DNA of 64,000 nucleotides, from NCBI RefSeq assembly GCF_014692525.1, contig NZ_JACNYL010000006.1:171313-235312 (forward strand), written 5' to 3'. The first letter of the stretch is position 1. Every line of letters begins with the position of its first letter. The translations under genes and the position numbers were made by a program. The notes under the pieces were generated by a model, which saw nothing but the letters and a program-made list of their open reading frames with translations, had not been told where the DNA came from and searched no databases. Shown here in pieces: positions 26,781 through 35,195 of the stretch. The DNA is from Sphingobacterium chuzhouense (GTDB lineage Bacteria; Bacteroidota; Bacteroidia; Sphingobacteriales; Sphingobacteriaceae).

Positions 26781-28460
26781 ATGATCTTTCATAAAAAATA
26801 TATACATAACTTTAAATTAGCGGTGTTGCTGCTAGGCTTAGGAACCATGAGCAGCTGTAGCGATTTTTTGGATCGTTATCCGCAGGATGAGCTCGTCGAC
26901 GAAACATTCTGGCAAACGCAAGAGCAACTTGAAATGGCGGCAACAGCCATTTATTCGCGTGTAAAAGCCAAAAACTTTGTCGACATGGAAAATATGGGTG
27001 AAAATACGATGTGGCCCCAAACAAACCAGTACAAAGATATTGGATCGGGGGTGTTTCCTGTAACACAACCTACCGTGAACGACGAATGGCGAAATATGTT
27101 CCGTGATGTACGGGAATGTAATGCGTTTTTAGAGAACTATGAAGGAGCGGAAGAAATAGATCCGGGCGCAACGGAAAGACTTGCCGCGGAAGTGCGTGTG
27201 ATCCGCGTACTAAATTATAGCTTTATGACTTCGTTTTTTGGTGATGTGCCGCTTATCACCACTACACTTGATCCCGATGATCCGGAAGTATATGGAGAAA
27301 GAGATCCACAGGAGAAAGTGGTGGATTTCCTCTTGAATGAACTTGATTTGGCCGCGGAACATCTTTCCGAGGAAATTCCTACGGGTGATAACCTGGGTAG
27401 GGTAAACAAAGGCACAGCATTGGCTTTAAAGGCTCGAATTGCCCTGACTTATGGGCGCTTTGATGTGGCCGAAGAAGCTGCGAAGGCAGTCATGGATATG
27501 GGCGTATATTCCTTATATAGTACCGGTGATCCTGAAACATCCTACTACGACTTATTCACCAGAAACGGTAAACTAGCAGAAGGACGAAACAAGGAAACAA
27601 TTTTTGCCCGCATGCACAAAATGGATATCATTATGCACAACTTAAGCCGGGAAATCCAGGTACCGGATCAATTTGCCCGCTTTGTGCCTACGCGATCGTT
27701 AGTGGAGTCATATCTTTGCAGCGATGGTTTGCCGATTGATAAATCGCCTCTCTACAACGACGATACCTATGAGGACGCGTTCAAAAACAGGGATCCACGC
27801 ATGACGCAAACAATCCTCGTACCGGGCGATACCTGGGGAGGCCGTTATGATGGTAGACCGGTAGCGGATAATCCCAACCCCAATATCTTCATGGTGCCTA
27901 AGTTTAGCCAGGATGGTCGTGGATCGGTGACGACAACAGGTTACTATTATAAGAAATATGTGGAACCTAGCGCCGTCCCTAATTACAACCGAGATGACAA
28001 TGATATTCATCATATCCGCTATGCAGAGGTGCTGCTGACTTATGCAGAGGCTCGTTTCGAACAGGGCAAGCTAACGCAGGATGACCTCGATATATCTATC
28101 AACCTACTCCGTGACCGGGTTGGTATGACCAGAATGAACCTTGCTTTCTTGGCACAGCACGGCATGGATGTCCGCGAAGAGATCCGCCGGGAACGCCGGG
28201 TGGAATTGGTACTTGAAGGCCATCGTTATTTCGACGTGCGAAGATGGAAAGAGGGTGAGCGCCTTGGCAAAGATATCGAAGGCGTAAAAGCGGAGTGGTT
28301 TCCGGCATTGAGCTCGAGTGCTTTCCGAAAAAACGCGGAGGGGTACTTAGTCGTTCAATGGAACAGAAGGTTTGAATCTCCTAAAAATTACCTGTGGCCT
28401 GTTCCACAAGTACAACGGGAGCGGAATTCAAATCTATCACAAAATCCGGGATGGGAATAA
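26781..28460 (+). CDS. SusD/RagB-family outer-membrane lipoprotein
   Basis: 559 residues from ATG at 26781; the longest frame starts 3 codons earlier at a TTG directly after the susC stop. The lipobox is TMSSC, cysteine at residue 26, then SDFLDRYPQDELVDETFW, the family opening. TPR-like helices follow, and the C-terminal RagB/SusD domain includes RYAEVLLTYAEARFEQG, REEIRRERRVELVLEGHRYF and the end YLWPVPQVQRERN. It forms the lid on the SusC pore and binds the substrate. Confidence 0.95.
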   Translation: MIFHKKYIHNFKLAVLLLGLGTMSSCSDFLDRYPQDELVDETFWQTQEQLEMAATAIYSRVKAKNFVDMENMGENTMWPQTNQYKDIGSGVFPVTQPTVNDEWRNMFRDVRECNAFLENYEGAEEIDPGATERLAAEVRVIRVLNYSFMTSFFGDVPLITTTLDPDDPEVYGERDPQEKVVDFLLNELDLAAEHLSEEIPTGDNLGRVNKGTALALKARIALTYGRFDVAEEAAKAVMDMGVYSLYSTGDPETSYYDLFTRNGKLAEGRNKETIFARMHKMDIIMHNLSREIQVPDQFARFVPTRSLVESYLCSDGLPIDKSPLYNDDTYEDAFKNRDPRMTQTILVPGDTWGGRYDGRPVADNPNPNIFMVPKFSQDGRGSVTTTGYYYKKYVEPSAVPNYNRDDNDIHHIRYAEVLLTYAEARFEQGKLTQDDLDISINLLRDRVGMTRMNLAFLAQHGMDVREEIRRERRVELVLEGHRYFDVRRWKEGERLGKDIEGVKAEWFPALSSSAFRKNAEGYLVVQWNRRFESPKNYLWPVPQVQRERNSNLSQNPGWE

Positions 28461-28483
28461 TAGTTACCATCCGATGAATATAG

Positions 28484-28508
28484 AAGCGGTATCTTTTAGG
28501 TACCGCTT
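28484..28508. terminator. Bidirectional terminator between susD and rfbA
   Basis: AAGCGGTA (28484-28491) and TACCGCTT (28501-28508) form an 8-bp stem with a 9-base loop, followed by TTTTC on the plus strand and preceded by A-rich sequence. It sits between the convergent susD and rfbA genes. Confidence 0.75.
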
Positions 28509-28513
28509 TTTCG

Positions 28514-29380
28514 TTATTTTCCTTTTGCGATGCGCTTTAGGTATTCTCCGTAGCCGGATTTTATCAACGGTTCGGCAAGTTGCAGCAGTTGGTCCTTATC
28601 AATAAAGCCCATCCGGTAGGCTACCTCTTCGATTGCACCGATTTTCATCCCTTGCCGTTCTTCGATCACTTGGATAAACTGTCCTGCCTGCATCAGTGAT
28701 TTTATTGTTCCGGTATCTAACCAAGCTGTCCCTCGGTCGAACACGCCTACTTTGAGTTTACCCTGACGGAGATATTCCTTGTTAATATCCGTGATTTCTA
28801 ACTCTCCGCGCGCAGAAGGCTTTATATTTTTGGCAATTCCAATTACTTCGTTGTCATAAAAATAGAGTCCAGGAACGGCATAGTTTGATTTAGCCACAGC
28901 CGGCTTCTCCTCGATGGATATCACATTTTTCTGCTCGTCAAATTCTACTACACCATACCGTTCGGGATCGTACACCGGGTAGGCGAATACCACCCCTCCG
29001 TCCGGATCGGAACAACTTTGCAGCAATTTGGACATCCCCGACCCATAGAAGATATTATCTCCCAAGATAAGCGCCACCTTATCCCCACCCATAAATTCTT
29101 CTCCCAAGAGAAACGCCTGTGCAAGCCCGTCTGGACTCGGCTGTTCTTTATAGGAGATCCGACAGCCAATTTGGGAACCGTCTCCTAAAAGTTTCTGGAA
29201 GTTTGGCAGATCTTGCGGCGTGGAGATGATTAAAATTTCGTTGATACCAGCCAACATCAGGGTAGAGAGGGGATAGTATATCATGGGCTTATCATATACC
29301 GGCATGAGTTGCTTAGATACGGCTAGTGTTAATGGGTGCAAACGCGTACCGGAACCTCCGGCCAATATAATACCTTTCAT
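28514..29380 (-). CDS. rfbA: Glucose-1-phosphate thymidylyltransferase
   Basis: 288 residues, the standard length. Makes dTDP-glucose from dTTP and glucose-1-phosphate, the first step to dTDP-rhamnose. The N-terminal MKGIILAGGSGTRLHPLT is the nucleotide-binding signature; DKPMIYYPLSTLMLAGI and EITDINKEYLRQG match the family. It is the last gene of the minus-strand rfbB-C-D-A group and ends at a shared terminator with susD. Confidence 0.97.
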   Translation of the reverse strand: MKGIILAGGSGTRLHPLTLAVSKQLMPVYDKPMIYYPLSTLMLAGINEILIISTPQDLPNFQKLLGDGSQIGCRISYKEQPSPDGLAQAFLLGEEFMGGDKVALILGDNIFYGSGMSKLLQSCSDPDGGVVFAYPVYDPERYGVVEFDEQKNVISIEEKPAVAKSNYAVPGLYFYDNEVIGIAKNIKPSARGELEITDINKEYLRQGKLKVGVFDRGTAWLDTGTIKSLMQAGQFIQVIEERQGMKIGAIEEVAYRMGFIDKDQLLQLAEPLIKSGYGEYLKRIAKGK

Positions 29381-29407
29381 GTCGTTAATTTGTTAAGTAG
29401 TAAACTT

Positions 29408-30268
29408 TCACCTTGACCCTAGCATCGTTTTTAAGCTATCCAACCAAAACGGCACTCGAACGTTAAAAATACGCTTTATCTTACTTTTATCCAATAGAGA
29501 GTAGGCTGGGCGCTTGGCAGGGGTGGGGTATTCCGATGTCGGAATGGGAATGATTCGGCATGTTGCACCAATCAGCTCCCGGATGGTGACTGCAAAATCG
29601 TACCATGAAAGCTGACCTTCATTGGAATAGTGGTAAATGCCCGGAAGCCAATCCGCTTTTATAATATCGATAATGGCTTGGGCGAGGTCTCTGGCATAGG
29701 TAGGTGAACCGATCTGATCATGGACTACCGACAATTCTTCTCGTTCGTTCAAGAGGCGGATCATTGTTTTGACAAAGTTATTGCCATAGGTAGAGTAAAC
29801 CCAAGAAGTACGTATGATAATGCTTTCGGGTGCCCATTTTTGTATTGCTTGTTCACCTCTCCACTTCGTGAGCCCATATATGTTCAATGGTGCCGTGGGG
29901 GCATCTTCCGTTAGGGGCTCACTGGAAAGGCCGTCAAAAACATAGTCGGTAGAAACCGCGAGCAGTTTTGCATCGTGCAGGCGGCAATATTGTGCTATTT
30001 CTTCCGTGGCCAGATGATTTACGGCATCTGCTAGTTCCGGCTCACTTTCCGCTTTATCCACGGCTGTATATGCTGCTGCATGGATAATGATATCGGGCTC
30101 ATACATGCCCAGAATATCTTGGATAATCATCGTTTGTTCAAGGGGAAGCTGTTTTCTGTCCAAAAAGAAGGTTTCAAAGCCTTCCTCTTTTCCCAACAGT
30201 TCTTTTAGCTCAGAGCCTACCTGCCCATTAGACCCTGTTATGAGGATTCGTTTAAATTGTGAAGGCAT
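29408..30268 (-). CDS. rfbD: dTDP-4-dehydrorhamnose reductase
   Basis: 286 residues. Reduces dTDP-4-keto-rhamnose with NAD(P)H to dTDP-L-rhamnose. The Rossmann motif ILITGSNGQVGSEL is at the N-terminus. HAAAYTAVDKAE, STDYVFDG and NIYGLTKWRGEQ (with the Y-x3-K pair) are the SDR active-site region. It lies 2 bases after rfbC and 27 bases before rfbA. Confidence 0.96.
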   Translation of the reverse strand: MPSQFKRILITGSNGQVGSELKELLGKEEGFETFFLDRKQLPLEQTMIIQDILGMYEPDIIIHAAAYTAVDKAESEPELADAVNHLATEEIAQYCRLHDAKLLAVSTDYVFDGLSSEPLTEDAPTAPLNIYGLTKWRGEQAIQKWAPESIIIRTSWVYSTYGNNFVKTMIRLLNEREELSVVHDQIGSPTYARDLAQAIIDIIKADWLPGIYHYSNEGQLSWYDFAVTIRELIGATCRIIPIPTSEYPTPAKRPAYSLLDKSKIKRIFNVRVPFWLDSLKTMLGSR

Positions 30269-30270
30269 CT

Positions 30271-30816
30271 TTACATCTTTACATTTTCAAAAAAAGGCAA
30301 AACTTTATCTTTGTCGGATATAATCAACTCTTCTTCCGGGAGCTGCCAATCGATTGCCAATGTCGGATCGTTGTAGCGCACACCCCATTCGGAATCTTTA
30401 TGGTAAAAATTGTCACATTTATAAAAAAACGTAGCGGTATCGGAAAGTACGACAAAGCCGTGTAAAAAGCCTCTCGGAATGAACACTTGTAGATTATTCT
30501 CGTCGGAGAGCTCGATCGCTTCATACTGTCCGAAGGTCGCTGAATCAGGACGTGCATCTACCATGATATCAAGGACACGCCCCTGCAATACGCGTACTAA
30601 CTTTGCTTGTGCATGTTGGCCACCTTGGGCGTGTAAACCACGAAGTACACCTTTTGTGGAAAAAGACTGGTTGTCCTGTACAAAACGTGTTTTCGTTCCG
30701 GTCAGTTCCTGAAAGGTTCTTTCGTTAAAGCTCTCAAAGAAATAACCCCGTTTATCGCCCAGCTTTAAAGGTTCCAAAATAAAGCATCCCTTGAGTTTCG
30801 TTTCTATAATTTTCAT
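30271..30816 (-). CDS. rfbC: dTDP-4-dehydrorhamnose 3,5-epimerase
   Basis: 181 residues from ATG at 30816 (MKIIETKLKGC); a GTG one codon earlier extends the frame but MKII is the family start. It is a cupin-fold enzyme that epimerises the keto sugar at C3 and C5. Family motifs are DKRGYFFESFNE, VLRGLHAQGG (with the catalytic His), VRVLQGRVLDI, and FIPRGFLHGFVVLSD. It lies between rfbB (9 bases upstream) and rfbD. Confidence 0.96.
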   Translation of the reverse strand: MKIIETKLKGCFILEPLKLGDKRGYFFESFNERTFQELTGTKTRFVQDNQSFSTKGVLRGLHAQGGQHAQAKLVRVLQGRVLDIMVDARPDSATFGQYEAIELSDENNLQVFIPRGFLHGFVVLSDTATFFYKCDNFYHKDSEWGVRYNDPTLAIDWQLPEEELIISDKDKVLPFFENVKM

Positions 30817-30825
30817 CACTACCCT

Positions 30826-31878
30826 CTATTTACCGTATTGATCTTCATAATATTTCTGATAGTCTCCCGACGTTACATGCGCTAACCACTCCCGGTTGTT
30901 CAAAAACCAATCTATAGTATAGGAAAGCCCTTCTTCAAACGTAACGGATGGTGAATAACCTAATTCCCTATTGATCTTGGTGGCATCAATCGCGTAACGT
31001 AGATCGTGTCCTGGACGGTCTTTTACATAGGTAATCAATTGTTCCGACGTCTCCGGTGTTCTCCCGAGCTTTTCGTCCATCTGTCTGCACAGTTCTCTGA
31101 CAAGATCAATATTTTGCCATTCATTGAAGCCGCCAATATTGTACGATTCACCGTTTTTCCCTTGATGGAAAACCAGATCGATGGCCCGCGCATGGTCTAC
31201 TACAAACAGCCAGTCGCGCGTGTATTTCCCGTCACCGTATATAGGTAGCGGTTTGTTGTTCAATATATTAAGGATACAAAGAGGTATAAGTTTTTCAGGA
31301 AAGTGATTGGGGCCGTAGTTATTCGAACAGTTAGTAATCACGACCGGCAATCCGTATGTATCTTGATAAGCTCGTACAAAATGGTCGGAAGCAGCTTTTG
31401 ATGCTGAATAAGGGGAATGTGGATCATATGGGGTATCTTCGGTAAACAGCCCTGTTTCTCCTAAAGTACCATAGACCTCGTCTGTCGATACATGGTGAAA
31501 ACGCTTACCTTCAAGATTGTCTTTCCACGTTTCACGTGCCGCATTCAAAAGGTTCACGGTACCCAATACATTGGTCGTCACGAAATCGGTAGGCGCGGCA
31601 ATAGATCGGTCTACGTGAGATTCGGCAGCCAAATGGATAACACCATCAGGCTGATGTGTTTTGAATAACGCCAATAGGCCTTCTGCATCCCGGATATCTT
31701 GCTTGATAAAGGTATAATTAGGTTTTCTCTCGACATCTTTCAGGTTTTCCAAATTACCCGCGTAGGTCAAAGCATCAATATTAACTATATGGTAATTGGC
31801 ATACTTATTTACAAATTCACGAACGACATGGGATCCTATAAAGCCGGCTCCGCCTGTAACGAAAATCTTTTTGTCCAT
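30826..31878 (-). CDS. rfbB: dTDP-glucose 4,6-dehydratase
   Basis: 350 residues. Converts dTDP-glucose to the 4-keto-6-deoxy sugar using bound NAD. The N-terminal VTGGAGFIGSHVV binds NAD; HLAAESHVDRSI, STDEVYGTL and YSASKAASDHFV (Y-x3-K) are the catalytic landmarks. It is the first gene of the rfb operon. A TATCTTTG -7 box lies exactly 4 bases before the ATG, so the mRNA should be leaderless. One end of an intergenic element lies immediately upstream. Confidence 0.97.
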   Translation of the reverse strand: MDKKIFVTGGAGFIGSHVVREFVNKYANYHIVNIDALTYAGNLENLKDVERKPNYTFIKQDIRDAEGLLALFKTHQPDGVIHLAAESHVDRSIAAPTDFVTTNVLGTVNLLNAARETWKDNLEGKRFHHVSTDEVYGTLGETGLFTEDTPYDPHSPYSASKAASDHFVRAYQDTYGLPVVITNCSNNYGPNHFPEKLIPLCILNILNNKPLPIYGDGKYTRDWLFVVDHARAIDLVFHQGKNGESYNIGGFNEWQNIDLVRELCRQMDEKLGRTPETSEQLITYVKDRPGHDLRYAIDATKINRELGYSPSVTFEEGLSYTIDWFLNNREWLAHVTSGDYQKYYEDQYGK

Positions 31879-31882
31879 AATT

Positions 31883-31890
31883 CAAAGATA
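31883..31890 (-). promoter_or_regulatory. -7 box of rfbB, leaderless spacing
   Basis: TATCTTTG on the minus strand ends 4 bases before the rfbB ATG (31876-31878). With the usual start 4-7 bases after this box, transcription should begin at or next to the A of the ATG. Confidence 0.65.
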
Positions 31891-32252
31891 ATTCTTTTCC
31901 CCTTTTTCTTGATAAAAAGGGGACAAAAATCAAGGCTGAATATGGTTTTGCTATTTTTATTTATCTATTCCTAAACAGAATAAAACTCACTTCGTTCAGA
32001 CATTATTCTGTTTTTTACGGAATAGCCTGCATAAAAATGGTCGCAAAACAATATAAGGCCGATTAAACCCGCATGACGCGAAGCGTTATTGAACGCTTTT
32101 ATTTACGCATTGCACTATCCCCAAATTAACAGATTATGTCGCATCAAAAATTTTGAAATTTGTAGAAACAACATTTTTGCATTATCCAACCCATCAAAAT
32201 TTTTAAGCGACGATTTTTTTTGTTTCTTTTTTTGAGGAAAAAAAAGAAAAAA
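31891..32252 (+). repeat. Intergenic structured element, copy A
   Basis: About 362 bases filling the gap between rfbB and the second PHP phosphatase gene. Left end: stem 31899-31907/31914-31922 with loop CTTGAT, which can also pair with ATCAAG at 31929-31934. Middle: hairpin with TATTCC/GGAATA (31966-31971/32019-32024) enclosing AACAGAATA/TATTCTGTT. Right part: outer stem 32138-32142/32207-32211, a 3x2 internal loop and an inner 11-bp stem 32146-32156/32194-32204. Right end: T-run/A-run hairpin 32222-32252, which abuts the phosphatase stop codon. The same layout is in copies B and C. Confidence 0.85.
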
Positions 32253-33032
32253 CTATATTGCTAATTTCTGGCTATCTTCAAACATAGTAGCGTTTTTTAT
32301 GGGATTGTCTTTCAACAGATCGAAGGTATCATATTTCGCTGCGACCATTTTAAGCGCATGAAGGTGTTTGTCGTGATGCATATCAGTTCCAACCAGGTCA
32401 TACATCCCTGATTTTATCAACGTCAGTGCTATGGATTTAACGGGCTCTCCGTAGTATCGGGAGATGGACAGTAGATTAAGTTGCAACAAGCAACCTGCAT
32501 CTTTAATCTCTTTATATACTTTAAAATTCTGGTGATAGTAATTGTATCGTTCTGGGTGTGCTAAAATTGGTTGGTAGCCTTTTTCCTGAATATCTTTGAT
32601 AATCTGAAAAAGTGCTCTGGATTCTGCCAAATAGGACATTTCGATAAGTATATGTCTATTTGGTAACGGACAGAGATTTTCGCTTTGGATCCACGTTTCT
32701 ATCTGATCGTCAATCATATACTCTGCAGAATATTGCAGATCAAACTTGATTCCCTGATCGGTAAGTGCTTGTTTTAGTTTCGTGTGGGCGTCCTTAATAG
32801 TGGCCGGTGTATTGTCGTGCACGCCATGCATCACGTGCGGTGTTGATATACATTTTTTAATTCCTAATTCCTTTAATCCTTTAATAAGCTTCAGGGATTG
32901 TTCGATATCCGGACTACCGTCGTCGATGCCGGGTAGGACATGGTTATGCATATCTACCCCGATCCATGCTAATTTTCCGACAGCCTCATTTTGCTTTGTA
33001 TTACGTTTAAATAAGTTTTTCCAAAAAGACAT
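32253..33032 (-). CDS. PHP-type tyrosine-protein phosphatase, second copy (YwqE family)
   Basis: About 259 residues from ATG at 33032 (MSFWKNLFKRN); the frame extends to 33119 but the chosen start matches the paralogue at 13743-14489. Metal-binding motifs are DMHNHVLPGIDDGSPD, STPHVMHG, LIEMSYLAES, ILAHPERYNYY and GTDMHHDKH. It probably dephosphorylates a Wzc-type kinase. It lies downstream of manC (144 bases) rather than beside a kinase gene. Its TAG stop is formed at the edge of intergenic element copy A. Confidence 0.9.
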   Translation of the reverse strand: MSFWKNLFKRNTKQNEAVGKLAWIGVDMHNHVLPGIDDGSPDIEQSLKLIKGLKELGIKKCISTPHVMHGVHDNTPATIKDAHTKLKQALTDQGIKFDLQYSAEYMIDDQIETWIQSENLCPLPNRHILIEMSYLAESRALFQIIKDIQEKGYQPILAHPERYNYYHQNFKVYKEIKDAGCLLQLNLLSISRYYGEPVKSIALTLIKSGMYDLVGTDMHHDKHLHALKMVAAKYDTFDLLKDNPIKNATMFEDSQKLAI

Positions 33033-33176
33033 TATTAATAATTTTATTTTAGCTATTCTCTCCTTTAGTCTCTGTCTATAATCTTCGTCTATAATATTAC
33101 GCAACAATAATGCAGCCAATATTTATATAATGAAACGAAGATTGTCGCCAAAACGCTACTATTAATTAAATAATTG

Positions 33177-34169
33177 TTAAATTAACGGAGAATTTTCCTT
33201 TTCTAATAGCTCGTAAACGTGTTTTACATCCTGTGCAAAAGCTTTGTCCATGACCAAAACAGCATCTGCTGTATTAACTACAACACAGTTTTGTAGACCA
33301 AGGAATACAGTGTGCTTCCCGGTTTCGCCGATAACGATATTCCCATGTTCATCCTTCGGATGTCCCTTAGCAACAAGGTAATCGTACAACGAATCAAACG
33401 ATCCCATATCCGACCAATGGAAGAATGAAGGTACGACCTTAATGCTGTCGCTACGTTCCATAATGGCATAATCAACGCTTTTTGACGGTATTTTGCGCGA
33501 AAGATCTTCATCCAAAACGCCTTCTTTTGCCGCATCGAAAGTTGCTTTTGATGCCGTATATACCTTCGGATCGAAACGTTCTAGCTCCTGCAGATAGGTC
33601 GATGCCTTAAAACAGAATATCCCCGAGTTCCACAGGAAGTTACCACTTTTTAAGAAATCTTTTGCCGTCTCGAAATTGGGTTTCTCCCGAAAGGATAGGA
33701 CGTCATTTCCTTCGGATTCAATATAACCATACCCTGTCTCCGGCCGTGTAGGGTTTATTCCGAAAGTGACAAGACTACCATCTTTTGCAAACTCTATCCC
33801 TCGCTTGATGGCTTGTAAATATTGCTCCTCCCCTTCGATGAGGTGGTCGGAGGGTGTAACGATTAAAATATCATCCGGATCACGCGATAGTGCGGCAAAC
33901 GCTATCGCTGCTGCCGTATTTCGGGGGACTGCTTCGACGATAATATCGTGCGAAACGGCTTTTAAATCTTCGTCTGCTAAATCGATATTCTGCACGGAGC
34001 CCACCAAAACCACATGGTCACACACCGGTTGATTTCTCTCAATCGTAAGCTTAAATAACGATTTTTCGTTAAAAATCGGTAAATATTGCTTTGGCTTTGA
34101 CTTACGCGACAGAGGCCATAACCTAGAGCCTACTCCTCCCGATAAGATGACATTTACTATTTTTCCCAT
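33177..34169 (-). CDS. manC: Mannose-1-phosphate guanylyltransferase
   Basis: 330 residues, the transferase domain without a C-terminal isomerase domain. Makes GDP-mannose from GTP and mannose-1-phosphate. Motifs are VNVILSGGVGSRLWPLSRKS with KPKQYLPIF (nucleotide loop and lysine), VEAVPRNTAAAIAFAAL, TPSDHLI, FREKPNFETA and YAIMERSD. It supplies GDP-mannose (or GDP-fucose precursors) to surface glycans. It starts 4 bases after the upstream exonuclease gene. Confidence 0.94.
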   Translation of the reverse strand: MGKIVNVILSGGVGSRLWPLSRKSKPKQYLPIFNEKSLFKLTIERNQPVCDHVVLVGSVQNIDLADEDLKAVSHDIIVEAVPRNTAAAIAFAALSRDPDDILIVTPSDHLIEGEEQYLQAIKRGIEFAKDGSLVTFGINPTRPETGYGYIESEGNDVLSFREKPNFETAKDFLKSGNFLWNSGIFCFKASTYLQELERFDPKVYTASKATFDAAKEGVLDEDLSRKIPSKSVDYAIMERSDSIKVVPSFFHWSDMGSFDSLYDYLVAKGHPKDEHGNIVIGETGKHTVFLGLQNCVVVNTADAVLVMDKAFAQDVKHVYELLEKENSPLI

Positions 34170-34173
34170 AATT

Positions 34174-34722
34174 TTAAATCTCGGTTTGTTCCTGTGTTTG
34201 AAAGTGTTTTTCTATTAGAGCGGTCGTAATCTGATCACGCTTAAGATAAAGTTGGGCACTTGCCATGGCATCCGACAGGGGATCGTGGTGATTCAGGTCG
34301 ATGTCCATAATATGACAACAGATGCTCAGTTTGGTCCGCTTAAACCCTTTTGATCTGTATATTTCACTCGTACATTCCCAGGTTGGCGAAAGCTGTAGTA
34401 TATTATAATCCAGATTGTACAATCTCATTGTCTTTATAAGAACCTCCCTATCAAACTTCTCATTATGTGCCACCATTCGGCTACCTTTGAGGTAGCTCTC
34501 TATCGTTGGAAAAAGCTCCAAAAACGTCGGTGCGGCCAATGTGTCTTTCGGCTTGATACCGTGTACGCGGGTTGTTTGCCACATGTATTGGTTTTTGGGA
34601 GGGCGCACTAGACTATGGAATTGATCCACGATCTTACTGTTTTCCACCTTTACAATACCTACGGCACACACACTGGTATAAGCTGCGGTAGCGAGTTCAA
34701 AATCTATTGCCGTAAAGGTCAT
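34174..34722 (-). CDS. DnaQ-like 3'-5' exonuclease
   Basis: 182 residues with the DEDDh exonuclease pattern: FTAIDFELA (first Asp and Glu) at the N-terminus, VAHNEKFDREVL in the middle, and HDPLSDAMASAQLYL (His and last Asp) near residue 155. The HGI motif is also present (VHGIKPKD). It is a free-standing proofreading-type domain, perhaps a DNA or RNA exonuclease in repair. It is the first gene of a likely operon with manC and the PHP phosphatase, an odd partnership. Its -7 box is at 34757-34764. Confidence 0.9.
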   Translation of the reverse strand: MTFTAIDFELATAAYTSVCAVGIVKVENSKIVDQFHSLVRPPKNQYMWQTTRVHGIKPKDTLAAPTFLELFPTIESYLKGSRMVAHNEKFDREVLIKTMRLYNLDYNILQLSPTWECTSEIYRSKGFKRTKLSICCHIMDIDLNHHDPLSDAMASAQLYLKRDQITTALIEKHFQTQEQTEI

Positions 34723-34756
34723 TAATTCTATATTAACTTTATTTTAAAAAACTCTA

Positions 34757-34764
34757 CAAAGATA
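34757..34764 (-). promoter_or_regulatory. -7 box of exonuclease-manC operon
   Basis: TATCTTTG on the minus strand, 34 bases before the exonuclease ATG, next to the left end of intergenic element copy B. Confidence 0.6.
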
Positions 34765-35195
34765 ACTATTCTCTTTTCTTTTTTTCTTGACAAAAAAAGA
34801 AACAAAAAAGTCAAGACTTGCATGGTTCCGCTACCTTTACTTGTCTATTCCTAAACAGAATGGAACTCGCTGCGCTCAGACAACATTCTGTTTTTAACGG
34901 AATATCCTACGTAAAGCTGGCCGCGGAACAATGCTAGGTCCTTTTAACCCGCGTAATCACAGAGCAATATTGGACACTTTTATTTACGCTTTGTACTATC
35001 CAATATTAACAGTTATGTTTAACTATCAAACAAAGGAATTAACACGCCTCACAGGATTGTATTATCCCTATTTTACCTTAAATGTCCATCCGGATGTTTG
35101 ACAATTGTAGAAATTCATCCTTAGCACTATCCCCGCTGTCAAATATCCGAAGGACGAGCTTTTTTGTTTCTTTTTTTGCGGGAAAAAAAGAAAAC
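34765..35195 (+). repeat. Intergenic structured element, copy B
   Basis: About 430 bases filling the gap between the exonuclease and rarA genes. Its ends are inverted copies of one another: 34774-34809 matches the reverse complement of 35160-35194 except for the loop. Left stem 34775-34785/34792-34802 has loop CTTGAC, complementary to GTCAAG at 34810-34815. The middle hairpin is TATTCC/GGAATA (34846-34851/34899-34904). The variable stem has outer arms 35084-35087/35152-35155 and inner 13-bp arms 35091-35103/35137-35149. It carries about 66 extra bases relative to copies A and C. The right end forms the rarA stop codon. Confidence 0.87.

Noticed and set aside
31891..32252. Insertion sequence with transposase
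   Set aside because: No frame in any copy resembles a transposase, and each element is under 450 bases; at most it is non-autonomous.
34992..35132. Regularly spaced short motif as a CRISPR-like array
   Set aside because: Only a 10-base motif recurs two or three times, the intervening sequence is partly conserved between copies, and no cas gene is near.
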